From Sulfitobacter sp. LCG007 (GTDB taxonomy: Bacteria; Pseudomonadota; Alphaproteobacteria; Rhodobacterales; Rhodobacteraceae), in NCBI RefSeq assembly GCF_040801785.1, contig NZ_CP161805.1:3038001-3102000 (forward strand): a DNA stretch of 64,000 nucleotides, given 5' to 3'. Both the position numbers and the translations under genes were made by a program. The notes under the pieces are model-generated. The model did not search any database and was not told the origin of the DNA. It saw nothing but the letters and a program-made list of their open reading frames with translations. Shown here piece by piece: positions 19,037-27,471 of the stretch; the stretch's first letter is position 1; each line of letters opens with the position of its first letter.

Positions 19037-21183
19037 GCGCCCGCCTCCGGAAAGCTCAGTTGCCGCCGGGCGCGCCGCCGGATCAACCTGTCGATGACGC
19101 GCGCGCGTATCCCTTCCCGCCATCGCTCGACGCGGCCGGGATTGTGGACGACGTCGGCGCGGTAGAACGACGGACAGAGCACCGCGGCATCGGCGACCTC
19201 ACCGCAGTTTCCGCAGCCCACGCAGGTCTGGTCGATCGTTGCCACGGGATCGTCGCGCAACGGATCGTCCAGACGCTTCAGCGACAGCGACGGGCAGCCC
19301 GACAGACGCATGCAGGCGTGATCGCCCGTACAGACCGCGGCGTCGACGCCGAAGCGCGGAGCCTCGACCCTTCGACCTTCCTTCATGGCCTTCGCGCGCG
19401 CCGGGCGTTCGCGGCGCTGGCGATTCAGCATGCATTCGCTGGAGGCCACAATGACCTTGGGCCCCGTGTAGTCCGTCGTCAGCGCCTCGCGCAGCACCGC
19501 AGCCATTCGCGGAACGTCATAGGTCCGGTCGATCTGGCGCACCCATTTGACGCCGATGCCCTTCACCGCCTCCGATATCGGATGGTTCGTCGCCTTCGTC
19601 TCGTTGCGCGCGCGACTCGACAGGACATCCTGGCCGCCGGTGGCCGCGGAATAGAAGTTGTCCACGATCAGCGCTACGCTGTCGGCCTTGTTGAAGACCA
19701 TGTTGCCGATGGAGGACGAAAGCCCGTTGTGCCAGAAGCCCCCGTCTCCGAGGATCGAGATCGCGCGCTTCTCGCCGCCCCCGTCGAAGGCCGCGTTCGA
19801 CGCCGGGCCAAGTCCGTAGCCCATGGTCTGCCCGCCGATCTCGAAGGGCGGCAGGGATCCGAAGAGATGACAGCCGATATCGCCGCTGATCTGGTGCTGG
19901 CCGAGCTCCTTCTGGACCAGCTTCATGGCGGCGAAGATGGGCCGCTCGGGGCAGCCGGTGCAGAATCCGGGCGGGCGCATCGGCACCGTCTTCGACAGGT
20001 CCGGAATTTGGGGCGCCTCGGCATTGGGCGCACGCACCCGGTCGGGAAGCAGGTCCGGCGCATGGCTGCCGAGGAAATCCGCGATGCCGTCAAGCAGGAC
20101 CTGTCCGGTATACTCTCCTGCCATCGGCAGCATGCCCTTGCCGCAAAGCGTGACGCTGCTGCCGGCCCGGTAAAGCATCGCGGCCATCTGCTGCTCGATG
20201 AATTCCGGCTGGCCTTCCTCGACCACGAGGACCGATTTCATGCCGGCGACGAAATCCAGGAACTCGTCGCGCACCAGCGGATAGGTGACGTTCAGGCAGT
20301 AGATCGGAACGTCGGTCTTCCCGTAGAGATCCGCGAGCCCCAGCCGCTGCAAGGCGCGGATGACCCCATTGTACATGCCCCCCTGGCAAACAATCCCCAC
20401 CGGTCCCTCCCGCGGGCCGAAGAATTCGTTCAGCCCCCGTTCTCGTATGAACGTCTCGGCCGCGGGCCAGCGGCGGTTCACCTTGTCCTGTTCGTGCTGG
20501 TAGCTCATCGGCGGCAGCACGACGCGCGAGAAGTCCTTGCGCGGCTGCGCCAGCGCCTCCCGCACCGTGAGGTCGGGGCGCCGGTTGTCGCGCGTTTCGA
20601 ACTGCCCGGTCACATGACAGGACCGGATGCGCACCATCAGCATCACCGGCGTGCCCGAAGCCTCGCTCAGCTCGAACCCGTCGCCGACGGCCTTGACGAT
20701 CGACGGCAGGTTCGGGCGCGGGTCCAGCAACCAGAACTGGGACTTCATCGCGAAGGCATGGCTGCGCTCCTGCATGATGGAACTGCCCTCGCCATAGTCC
20801 TCGCCCACGATCACCAGAGCCCCGCCCGTGACGCCCGACGAGGACAGGTTCGCCAGAGCGTCGGAGGCGACATTCACGCCAACCGCACCCTTGAAGGTCA
20901 CGGCCCCGCGGATCGGGTAGTGCACGCTCGCGGCGAGCATCGCGGCCGCGGCGGCTTCGGAGGCGTTGGCCTCGAACCGGACCCCGAGTTCGCCCAGCAG
21001 GTCCTCGGCATCGGCCAGCACATCCATCAGATGGCTGATCGGCGCGCCCTGGTAGCCCCCGACATAACCCACGCCATTCTCGAGCAATGCCTTGGTAATG
21101 GCGAGGATCCCCTCGCCCGTGAACGTTTCGCCCGCGCCCTTGCGCAGGTCCTCGACCTCTGCCTTGAAGGATCTTTCGGCCAT
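19033..21183 (-). CDS. iorA: Indolepyruvate ferredoxin oxidoreductase alpha subunit
   Basis: A 716-aa thiamine-diphosphate enzyme subunit. The N-terminal pyrimidine-binding domain has YVGGYQGAPISHL near residue 42 and FEANASEAAAAAMLA. The ThDP/Mg site is in ILGDGGFWHNGL and VDNFYSAATGGQ near residues 475-515. The C-terminal ferredoxin-like region has Cys-rich motifs CTGDHACMRLSGCPSL and CVGCGNCGEV, which could bind one or two 4Fe-4S clusters. The substrate is an aryl pyruvate by homology; with the isatin-hydrolase-like gene beside it, an indolic or other aromatic acid is plausible. The gene follows MarR by 27 bases. Confidence 0.9.
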   Translation of the reverse strand: MAERSFKAEVEDLRKGAGETFTGEGILAITKALLENGVGYVGGYQGAPISHLMDVLADAEDLLGELGVRFEANASEAAAAAMLAASVHYPIRGAVTFKGAVGVNVASDALANLSSSGVTGGALVIVGEDYGEGSSIMQERSHAFAMKSQFWLLDPRPNLPSIVKAVGDGFELSEASGTPVMLMVRIRSCHVTGQFETRDNRRPDLTVREALAQPRKDFSRVVLPPMSYQHEQDKVNRRWPAAETFIRERGLNEFFGPREGPVGIVCQGGMYNGVIRALQRLGLADLYGKTDVPIYCLNVTYPLVRDEFLDFVAGMKSVLVVEEGQPEFIEQQMAAMLYRAGSSVTLCGKGMLPMAGEYTGQVLLDGIADFLGSHAPDLLPDRVRAPNAEAPQIPDLSKTVPMRPPGFCTGCPERPIFAAMKLVQKELGQHQISGDIGCHLFGSLPPFEIGGQTMGYGLGPASNAAFDGGGEKRAISILGDGGFWHNGLSSSIGNMVFNKADSVALIVDNFYSAATGGQDVLSSRARNETKATNHPISEAVKGIGVKWVRQIDRTYDVPRMAAVLREALTTDYTGPKVIVASSECMLNRQRRERPARAKAMKEGRRVEAPRFGVDAAVCTGDHACMRLSGCPSLSLKRLDDPLRDDPVATIDQTCVGCGNCGEVADAAVLCPSFYRADVVHNPGRVERWREGIRARVIDRLIRRRARRQLSFPEAGA

Positions 21184-21210
21184 CAGGCCGCCCGCTCTTC
21201 GGAACGATTT

Positions 21211-21702
21211 TCAGAAGTCATGGACCCTCACGTTTCTCAGTATCTTCTGGAGCGTCGCGACGAAGGCGCGGCTTTCCTCCGCGTCGATGTCCCGGAACAT
21301 GTTGCGGTAGGATTGCGCCATGTGCGGCCAGAGCCGGATGTAGTCCTCGCGCCCCGCGTCGGTCAGGTAGAGCCGCGCCGCGCGGCTGTCCGAGGGATCG
21401 GCCTCGCGCCGGACCTTGCCGTCGCGCACCAGCTTCTCGAGCGCGCGCGAGAGCGTCGACTGTTCGACCACGGCATATACCGAAAGCTCGCGGATCAGGA
21501 TGCCGTCCATCACCGAGAGCACGGCCAGGGCGCGCATCTGCGGCGTGGTCAGTCCCAGTTCGGCCAGTTCCGCCCGAAGCGCGGCATTGTAGCGCCCCAT
21601 GATCCGGTTCATCAGATAGGGCGCGTAGTTCTCGAGACCGATCTCGCCCAGGCGCGGCAAGGCACCGGGTTGCGTATCGTCCTGATCGGCCTCGATCTTC
21701 AT
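21211..21702 (-). CDS. MarR-family transcriptional regulator
   Basis: A 163-aa winged-helix repressor. The helix-turn-helix is LTTPQMRALAVLSVMDGILI and VEQSTLSRALEKLVRDG, and the wing is READPSDSRAARLYLTDAG, the DxRxxxxxLT pattern of MarR proteins. N- and C-terminal helices for dimerisation flank it. Being embedded in the catabolic operon, it probably senses the imported aromatic acid or an intermediate and controls the operon promoter near 27.3-27.45 kb. Its gene is 10 bases downstream of the cyclase gene. Confidence 0.9.
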   Translation of the reverse strand: MKIEADQDDTQPGALPRLGEIGLENYAPYLMNRIMGRYNAALRAELAELGLTTPQMRALAVLSVMDGILIRELSVYAVVEQSTLSRALEKLVRDGKVRREADPSDSRAARLYLTDAGREDYIRLWPHMAQSYRNMFRDIDAEESRAFVATLQKILRNVRVHDF

Positions 21703-21712
21703 CGCACCAGCC

Positions 21713-22501
21713 TCACGCGCCTGCCATCAGCGCCAGAGCCCGGATCGGACTTCCGGTGCCGCGCTCGATCTTCAGCGGCGCCGCGATCAGGATGGCGCCC
21801 TTCGGCGGCAGGCGATCGAGATTGGCGAGGCTTGCAAGGCCGAAGCAGTTGTCACGGTGCAGAAGGTTATGCGCCGGAAACGGCGGATCCATTGCGCCCG
21901 CCTGTCCGGCATCGGTCCCGATGCACTGGGTGCCCCAGCCGACGATACCCTTCGACAGAAGATACTCGATGCAGTCGGGCGTGGGGCCCGGGCTGTGCGG
22001 GCCGGTCTCGTCCGCGTTCAGGAAGGCCGCCTCGTCCCCCGAGCGCCTGTCCCAGTCGGTGCGCATGACGACCCATTCGCCCTTGCCGATGTCGCCGTGC
22101 TCGGCCTCCCAATCCTTCACCATCTCGGCCGTGAGCAGGAAATCAGGGTCTTCCGCGCTCTGCTTCGAGCAGTCGATGACGTTCACCGGCGCGACCAGCC
22201 GGTTCACGTCCAGCGAGTCGGTATAGCCGTCCGGATGATCCCGCCCCGTGATCCAGTGATGGGGCGCGTCGAAATGCGTCCCGGAATGCTCGCCCAGCTT
22301 GAGCCAGTTCCACGCAAAGAAGGGTCCGTCGGCATCGTATTCGCTGATCTTGTGGATCTCGACCCGCGGCGTGTTCTTCGCGAAATCCTCGGGCAGGCTG
22401 AGGATCGGGGTCGACGGGCCAAGCACGCCCGAACAGTCCACGACCTCGATACCGCCCGATCCCAGTAGCGCGCCGAGTTCCTTCAGCAGATCTTGGGTCA
22501 T
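21713..22501 (-). CDS. Cyclase family metal-dependent hydrolase, isatin hydrolase-like
   Basis: A 262-aa enzyme of the kynurenine formamidase/cyclase family, which binds Mn or Zn through His-x3-His-x-Asp; here it is EHSGTHFDAPHHWITG near residue 72. The second half has the GPTPDCIEYLL, GTDAGQAG and PPKGAILIAAPLKI segments I recall from isatin hydrolases, and the length (262) matches those enzymes. Isatin hydrolase opens isatin to isatinate in indole-acetate breakdown. Kynurenine formamidases are shorter, about 210 residues. The substrate remains inferred; iorAB, marR and liv genes in the same operon agree with an aromatic acid pathway. Confidence 0.72.
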   Translation of the reverse strand: MTQDLLKELGALLGSGGIEVVDCSGVLGPSTPILSLPEDFAKNTPRVEIHKISEYDADGPFFAWNWLKLGEHSGTHFDAPHHWITGRDHPDGYTDSLDVNRLVAPVNVIDCSKQSAEDPDFLLTAEMVKDWEAEHGDIGKGEWVVMRTDWDRRSGDEAAFLNADETGPHSPGPTPDCIEYLLSKGIVGWGTQCIGTDAGQAGAMDPPFPAHNLLHRDNCFGLASLANLDRLPPKGAILIAAPLKIERGTGSPIRALALMAGA

Positions 22502-22658
22502 TTCCTTCCTCCTGTTCCAATGATGTCCGGCACCGTGGCGAGAGCCCGGGCCGGCCTTGCCGTGTCGTGCTTGCCCGTCGCACCCGCGTGTCGCCCCCCG
22601 GTCGGGATCGCCCTGACGATGGAATGCGCGCGCCGGGCGAGATTGTGCACATGGTTCT

Positions 22659-23624
22659 TCACGGCATCTTCGCTCCGTCGCGGCGGTAGGGCAATTCGGG
22701 TGTCCGTTCGGGCAGAAGTCCCGACCTGAATCGCTGCAGCACCACCTGCAGAAGGAGACCCACCAGAAGCATCCGGATGTAGGAAGATCTTGTCATCCAC
22801 TCCGGCGGCAGGCGGTTGGCGAAGATCTCTGTCACCGACCAGAGAAACCAGATCGCCACGCCGCCGAGGATGGCGCCCCGGTTGTTGCCCGACCCGCCCG
22901 CCATCAGCATCACCCAGACGAGGAAGGTGACGAGCAGAGGTTCGGTGGCCGACGGCGAGAGGAACTTGAAGTAATGCGCCGAGAGCGCGCCACCGAGCCC
23001 CATGATCGCGGCTCCGATGGCGAAGGCCTGGCGGCGGAAATGCTCGACGTCCTTGCCTGCCGCGCGCGCCGAGGCCTCGTTGTCCCGGATCGCCCGCATC
23101 GCCCTGCCCCAGGGACTGAGGTGAAGGCGCTGGCAGAGGATGTAGACCCCGAGCACGATGGCCCAGACAACCGCAAGGTAGACGAAATCGGCGCTGCGGC
23201 CCTGAAAGCTGCCGGCGAAGGGGCGCGGTATGCCCGCGATGCCGAGACTGCCGTTGGTGAGCCACTCTTCGTTGACGATGATCAGCCGCAGGATCTCGGC
23301 GATACCGATCGACGCCATGGCGAGGTAGTCGCTTTTCAGCCGCACGCAGATACGCGCCACGGCCCAGCCCAGGATGCCCGTGATCAGGGCAGCCGCAGCG
23401 AGACCAAGCGGCACCGGCAGTCCGAAACCGCCCAGATGCCTGTCGGTCGCCGCCGTCGTCGCGATGGCCGAGACATATGCCCCGACCGCGAAGAAGCCCG
23501 CGATCCCGGCATTGAACAGACCGCCCATGCCCCACTGGACGTTCAGACCCAGGCACAGGATCGCATATATGCCCCCCGCGATGAGGATGCTCACGCCGTA
23601 GTAGGCCAGACCCGCGAGTTCCAT
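22659..23624 (-). CDS. livM: Branched-chain amino acid-type ABC transporter permease (LivM)
   Basis: Inner-membrane permease of 321 aa with about ten hydrophobic segments. The family EAA-like cytoplasmic loop is GRAMRAIRDNEASARAAGKDV near residues 185-205, and RLKSDYLAMASIGIAEILRL is typical of LivM. Together with LivH, F, G and the binding protein it forms an HAAT-family importer. These importers take up branched-chain amino acids but equally often aromatic acids, which fits the enzymes downstream. Its start overlaps the livH stop by one base; 157 noncoding bases separate it from the cyclase gene. Confidence 0.9.
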   Translation of the reverse strand: MELAGLAYYGVSILIAGGIYAILCLGLNVQWGMGGLFNAGIAGFFAVGAYVSAIATTAATDRHLGGFGLPVPLGLAAAALITGILGWAVARICVRLKSDYLAMASIGIAEILRLIIVNEEWLTNGSLGIAGIPRPFAGSFQGRSADFVYLAVVWAIVLGVYILCQRLHLSPWGRAMRAIRDNEASARAAGKDVEHFRRQAFAIGAAIMGLGGALSAHYFKFLSPSATEPLLVTFLVWVMLMAGGSGNNRGAILGGVAIWFLWSVTEIFANRLPPEWMTRSSYIRMLLVGLLLQVVLQRFRSGLLPERTPELPYRRDGAKMP

Positions 23625-24523
23625 TAGAGAAGCCTCCCCCGGAACAGGCCTTGGGGGCGGAAGATCAGCAGGCCCACCATGATCGCGAAGGCCACGCCCG
23701 ACTTGTAGGACGGCGCGATGAAGGGGTCGCTGCCGAGCCAGGGATAGGTTGCGACCTCCTCGGCCACACCGATGATCAGACCCCCCGCAATGGCCCCCAG
23801 CGGCTTGCCGATGCCACCAAGGATCGCGGCGGCGAACATCGAGAGCAGAAGGTTCCAGCCGAGGTTCGGATGCATGCTGGTGTCCATGCCCGCGAAAACC
23901 CCCGCCGTCGCTGCCAGCGACGCGCCGATGATCCAGGTCCAGCGCACGACCTTCTCGACATCAAGACCCGCGACGGCCGCGAGATCGGGCTCGTCGGAGA
24001 CTGCGCGCATCGACCGGCCGGTCTGCGAGCGGCTGAGGAAAAGATGCAGGGCGATGGCGATGACGAGCGTAATCGCGATGACCTGCGCATGCAGCGTCGC
24101 GATGCGGAAGGTATCGAAAATGACCAGCGGCGCACGGACACCGGACTGGAACACCTGGTTGCCCGAGCTCCAGAAGATCTGGATCAGCGCCCGGAAGATC
24201 AGGGCGACACCGAATGAGGAGATCACGGTGTAAATCGTCGGCAGATCCCGCAGGGGACGGTAGAAGACACGGTCCACGACCAGAGCTGCCGCAACGGAAA
24301 GGGCGATGCCCGCGGGCAGGAGCAGGAGCGGGTGAACCGGCAAGAGCCAGACTGCCGTCAGCACACCGTATCCGCCGAGGGTCATCAGGTCGCCATGGGC
24401 GAAATGGGCGAACCGCAGGATCCCGAAAAGCATCGAGATGCCCACCGCACCCAGCGCGTAGATGCTCCCGATCGTGAGGCCGGGAACAAGATAGAGGTTC
24501 ACGAACAGCACAAGGTCATTCAT
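23624..24523 (-). CDS. livH: Branched-chain amino acid-type ABC transporter permease (LivH)
   Basis: Inner-membrane permease of 299 aa, partner of LivM. The N-terminal GLTIGSIYALGAVGISMLFG and the RFAHFAHGDLMTLGGY segments are LivH hallmarks, and the loop GRSMRAVSDEPDLAAVAGLD near residue 180 contacts the ATPases. About eight helices are visible. Its ATG overlaps the livF stop (ATGA). Confidence 0.92.
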   Translation of the reverse strand: MNDLVLFVNLYLVPGLTIGSIYALGAVGISMLFGILRFAHFAHGDLMTLGGYGVLTAVWLLPVHPLLLLPAGIALSVAAALVVDRVFYRPLRDLPTIYTVISSFGVALIFRALIQIFWSSGNQVFQSGVRAPLVIFDTFRIATLHAQVIAITLVIAIALHLFLSRSQTGRSMRAVSDEPDLAAVAGLDVEKVVRWTWIIGASLAATAGVFAGMDTSMHPNLGWNLLLSMFAAAILGGIGKPLGAIAGGLIIGVAEEVATYPWLGSDPFIAPSYKSGVAFAIMVGLLIFRPQGLFRGRLL

Positions 24524-25239
24524 GCCGCCCCGCCTCCGAGGAAGGACCGCCGGACGTCCTCGTTGCCAAGAAGCGCCGCGCCCGTGTCGGACACGAAGTT
24601 CCGTCCCCCCACCAGTACGTGCCCCCGGTCGGCGATGTGAAGGGCCTGGCGCGCATTCTGCTCCACCATCAGGATCGTCACCCCGCTGTCGCGGATGTCG
24701 AGCAGGAGGTCGAAGATCTTTTCGAGATAGGCAGGCGAGAGCCCCGCCGTCGGCTCGTCCAGCAGCAACAGCCTCGGCGCGCTCATCAGGGCGCGGCCCA
24801 TGGCCACCATCTGGCGCTGCCCGCCCGACAGCTCTCCTGCCGGCTGGCGCAACTTGGCCGCAAGATCGGGGAAAAGCGACAGGACCCGGTCACGCAGAGC
24901 GGCCTTGTCCGGCGGTGGTGCCGCATAGGTCCCGACATCGAGGTTCTCGGCCACGGTCAGGGTGGCGAAGACGTTGCGCGTCTGCGGCACGCAGGCAATG
25001 CCCGCCGGAACCAGATCGGACGTCTTCATGCCGCAGATGCTTTGCCCGGCAAGGCGGATCTCGCCCGAAAGCCGCCGGGTCAGGGCAAAGACGGTCTTCA
25101 GGAGCGTGGACTTGCCTGCGCCGTTGGGACCGAGGATCACCGATATCTCGCGTTCCTCCACGTCGAGGGCGATATTCTCGATCACGGGAATATCACCGTA
25201 GCCCGCCGCGACCCCGCGCAGTTCCAGAAGTGCCGTCAC
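24520..25239 (-). CDS. livF: Branched-chain amino acid-type ABC transporter ATPase (LivF)
   Basis: ATPase of 239 aa. Walker A is [19 protein letters not shown] near residue 36, the signature is LSGGQRQMVAMGRALM near residue 133, and Walker B is LLLLDEPTAGLSP. The size and the ending (FVSDTGAALLGNEDVRRSFLGG) match LivF rather than LivG. It is translationally coupled to livG (ATGA overlap) and to livH. Acts at the cytoplasmic face. Confidence 0.93.
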   Translation of the reverse strand: MTALLELRGVAAGYGDIPVIENIALDVEEREISVILGPNGAGKSTLLKTVFALTRRLSGEIRLAGQSICGMKTSDLVPAGIACVPQTRNVFATLTVAENLDVGTYAAPPPDKAALRDRVLSLFPDLAAKLRQPAGELSGGQRQMVAMGRALMSAPRLLLLDEPTAGLSPAYLEKIFDLLLDIRDSGVTILMVEQNARQALHIADRGHVLVGGRNFVSDTGAALLGNEDVRRSFLGGGAA

Positions 25240-26009
25240 GGTGCCGTCTCGTATTTCCCGCCGCCGAAATAGGCCTCGATCACCCTGTCGTCCGCAGCCA
25301 CCTCGGCGACCGGGCCGCGCATCAGAACCTCACCCTGCACCAGCACGATTGCTTCGTCGCAGAGGCTTCTCACATGGCCGAGATCGTGCTCGATCAGGCA
25401 GAAGGTCAGGCCCTGCCGCGTGTTCAGCATCCGGATCTTGTCGGCGATCTTCGCAAGCAGCGTCCGGTTGATGCCCGCGCCGATTTCGTCGAGAAGCACC
25501 ACCCGCGGCTTGCGCATCAATGCCCGGCCGAGCTCGAGCAGCTTCTTCTGACCGCCGGAAAGGTTGCCTGCCGCCTGGGTCTCGACATGGGCGATCTCGA
25601 GCAGATCCATGATCTCGCAGGCCGCGTCGAAGGCGTCGCGCTCTTCCCGGGCGTAGCGCCCGCGCCGGAAGATGACGTTGAACACGTTCTCGCCCTGCGG
25701 CATCGCCGCCGCCGCCATCAGATTTTCGAGCACCGTCAGATGCCGGAATTCCTGCGGCAACTGGAATGTCCGGGCGAGCCCCATCTGCGCGCGCCGGTGC
25801 GGCGGCAGCAGCGTGATGTCCTGCCCGTCCAGTAGGATGCGCCCAGAGTCCAGCGCAACATGGCCCGCGATGGCGTTGAACATCGTCGTCTTGCCGGCCC
25901 CGTTCGGACCGATAAGGCCGGTGATGCGCCCGGCGGGAATGTCGAGACTGACATTCCTGACCGCCTGCAACCCGCCGAAACTGATGCTGGCTCGGTCGAC
26001 CTCTATCAT
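25236..26009 (-). CDS. livG: Branched-chain amino acid-type ABC transporter ATPase (LivG)
   Basis: ATPase of 257 aa. Walker A is [17 protein letters not shown], the signature is LSGGQKKLLELGRALM and Walker B is VVLLDEIGAGINR. The insert between Walker A and signature is longer than in LivF and contains the LivG pattern GLARTFQLPQEFRHLTVLEN. The ATG at 26009 (MIEVDRASISFGG) has GGAG about 7 bases upstream; an extension to 26054 would run through the upstream hairpin. It is separated from the binding-protein gene by 60 bases. Confidence 0.92.
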   Translation of the reverse strand: MIEVDRASISFGGLQAVRNVSLDIPAGRITGLIGPNGAGKTTMFNAIAGHVALDSGRILLDGQDITLLPPHRRAQMGLARTFQLPQEFRHLTVLENLMAAAAMPQGENVFNVIFRRGRYAREERDAFDAACEIMDLLEIAHVETQAAGNLSGGQKKLLELGRALMRKPRVVLLDEIGAGINRTLLAKIADKIRMLNTRQGLTFCLIEHDLGHVRSLCDEAIVLVQGEVLMRGPVAEVAADDRVIEAYFGGGKYETAP

Positions 26010-26023
26010 TTCAGGGCTCCAGG

Positions 26024-26064
26024 GCGGCGGCGGACGGCGCACCGATCGGTGCACCGCCGCGGCC
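26024..26064 (-). terminator. Intercistronic hairpin between binding-protein and livG genes
   Basis: A strong inverted repeat with the perfect 14-base core GCACCGATCGGTGC (26039-26052) is flanked by further GC-rich complementary sequence (GGCGGCGG side against CCGCCGCGG side). It lies just after the binding-protein stop. In ABC operons such hairpins often stop some transcripts or protect the 3' end, so that the binding protein is made in excess. No T tract is seen. Confidence 0.5.
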
Positions 26065-26069
26065 TGTCT

Positions 26070-27269
26070 TCATTCGACGATGGAAAGGCGCTTGTAGCCG
26101 TCGCCATCGACCACGAACTTCCCGATCACGCCGGCCACGTCGCCATGCGCGTCGAAATCATAGGTGCCTCCGGCCCCGTCATAGTCGATGTCCTTGCCCT
26201 CGGCGATCAGCGACACGGCCTTTTCCCATTCGCCCGGACCGACTTTTTCTCCGGGCGCCGAGGCCACGTCGCGCAGTGCCTGGGCCATCGCCGCGCGGTC
26301 GGTAGAGCCGGCTTTCGCCACCGCGAGCAGGGACAGGAAGGTGGCGTCATAGGTCTGGTCGACGAATGGCTTGTCCGCCCCCTCGCCGAACGCGGCATTG
26401 AACTGTTCGTGCAGTCTTTGCTGCGCCGGATTGTCCTCGGGCGAGGTCGGCGACGAGAAGAAGGACGTCGCCAGCGCCTCTGACCCCACGTCCTTGATCA
26501 GCGCCTCGTCGCGCAGACCGTCCGTGCCGACGAAGCGCGTGAAGAGCCCGCCCTCGATGGACTGCCGCACGATCTTGGCGCCGCTGTCACCGGCATAGGC
26601 GATCACCACGAGCGCGTCGCCCCCCGCCTGGCTCAGCGTCGCCAGCTCGGACCGGTAGCTGTCCTTCTTCTCTTCGTGCTTGACCTCGGCCGTGATCTCT
26701 CCTCCGGCTGCCTTGAAGGCCTCGACGAAGGTCGTGCCGATCCCGACGCCGTAGTCGTTGTTCACATAGGTGACTGCGACCTTGTCAATCCCTTCCGCCA
26801 GCACCATCCGGGCCAGTACCTCTCCCTGATAGTTGTCGGAGGGGACGATGCGATAGACCAGGTCGTTGTCCTGCATGTCCGTCATCGCGGGCGAGGTCGC
26901 CGTCGGCGAGATCTGGACGACACCCGCGGGGATCGCCGCCGCCTCTGCCGCGGCGATGGTGGTGCTGGACATGAGCGCTCCCATGATGATCGGAACGTTT
27001 TCGACGTTGATCAGCTTGCCCGCCGCATCGACGGCGCCCTGCGCCGAGCCGGTGGTGTCGCCGAAGACCGCGACCGCCTCGCCTCCCAGCAGGCCGCCCT
27101 GTTCGTTGACCTGCCTGAAGGCGAGGTTGGCCGCATCCTGAAGCGGCGGAATGAAGCTTGCGATCGGGCCGGTGACATCCATCAGGATGCCGATCTTGGT
27201 ATCGGCCTGCGCGCCCTGGACGGCGCAGATTGCCGCAGACGCGGCCAGAAGGCTGGTAAGGCGTTTCAT
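26070..27269 (-). CDS. Periplasmic binding protein, branched-chain amino acid/aromatic acid type
   Basis: A 399-aa type I periplasmic binding protein (Peripla_BP_6). A signal peptide covers MKRLTSLLAASAAICAVQGAQA, then the mature start DTKIGILMDVTGPIASF. The two-lobed fold is recognisable from VPIIMGALMSSTTIAAAEAA and YVNNDYGVGIGTTF. It captures the ligand for the Liv permease. GGGAG lies about 7 bases before the ATG. It is the first gene of the nine-gene operon; the 202-base spacer upstream holds the likely promoter and operator sites. Confidence 0.92.
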   Translation of the reverse strand: MKRLTSLLAASAAICAVQGAQADTKIGILMDVTGPIASFIPPLQDAANLAFRQVNEQGGLLGGEAVAVFGDTTGSAQGAVDAAGKLINVENVPIIMGALMSSTTIAAAEAAAIPAGVVQISPTATSPAMTDMQDNDLVYRIVPSDNYQGEVLARMVLAEGIDKVAVTYVNNDYGVGIGTTFVEAFKAAGGEITAEVKHEEKKDSYRSELATLSQAGGDALVVIAYAGDSGAKIVRQSIEGGLFTRFVGTDGLRDEALIKDVGSEALATSFFSSPTSPEDNPAQQRLHEQFNAAFGEGADKPFVDQTYDATFLSLLAVAKAGSTDRAAMAQALRDVASAPGEKVGPGEWEKAVSLIAEGKDIDYDGAGGTYDFDAHGDVAGVIGKFVVDGDGYKRLSIVE

Positions 27270-27362
27270 CCGTTTCTCCCTGTTGCGCGCGTCGGGTCTG
27301 TCCCCGACACGTCGGTCCGGCGGATGTCGCGCCCCGCCGTTGGTGCCACGCTAGGTCAGGCT

Positions 27363-27448
27363 ATATGCAGATACAAATGAAACAATCGGACAGCGTCGCA
27401 CGTTTATAGATTTTTCGCCCTTCCGGTCGAAATTTGCATGCATATGCA
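27363..27448. promoter_or_regulatory. Candidate MarR-type operator sites upstream of the liv-ior operon
   Basis: Two related AT-rich elements lie in the spacer. At 27432-27448 the plus strand reads ATTTGCATGCATATGCA, holding the 10-base palindrome TGCATATGCA (27439-27448). At 27378-27363 the minus strand reads ATTTGTATCTGCATAT. They share ATTTG-Y-AT and GCATAT. MarR proteins often bind such ATGCAT-type palindromes. The only gene this region can drive is the binding-protein operon, which includes the marR gene. Confidence 0.42.
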
Positions 27449-27471
27449 CATATAATGGACACGCCGCGGCC

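Noticed and set aside
19009-22068. A 1019-codon plus-strand open frame across iorA, marR and the cyclase gene
   Set aside because: It has no recognisable domains and mirrors three clear minus-strand genes.
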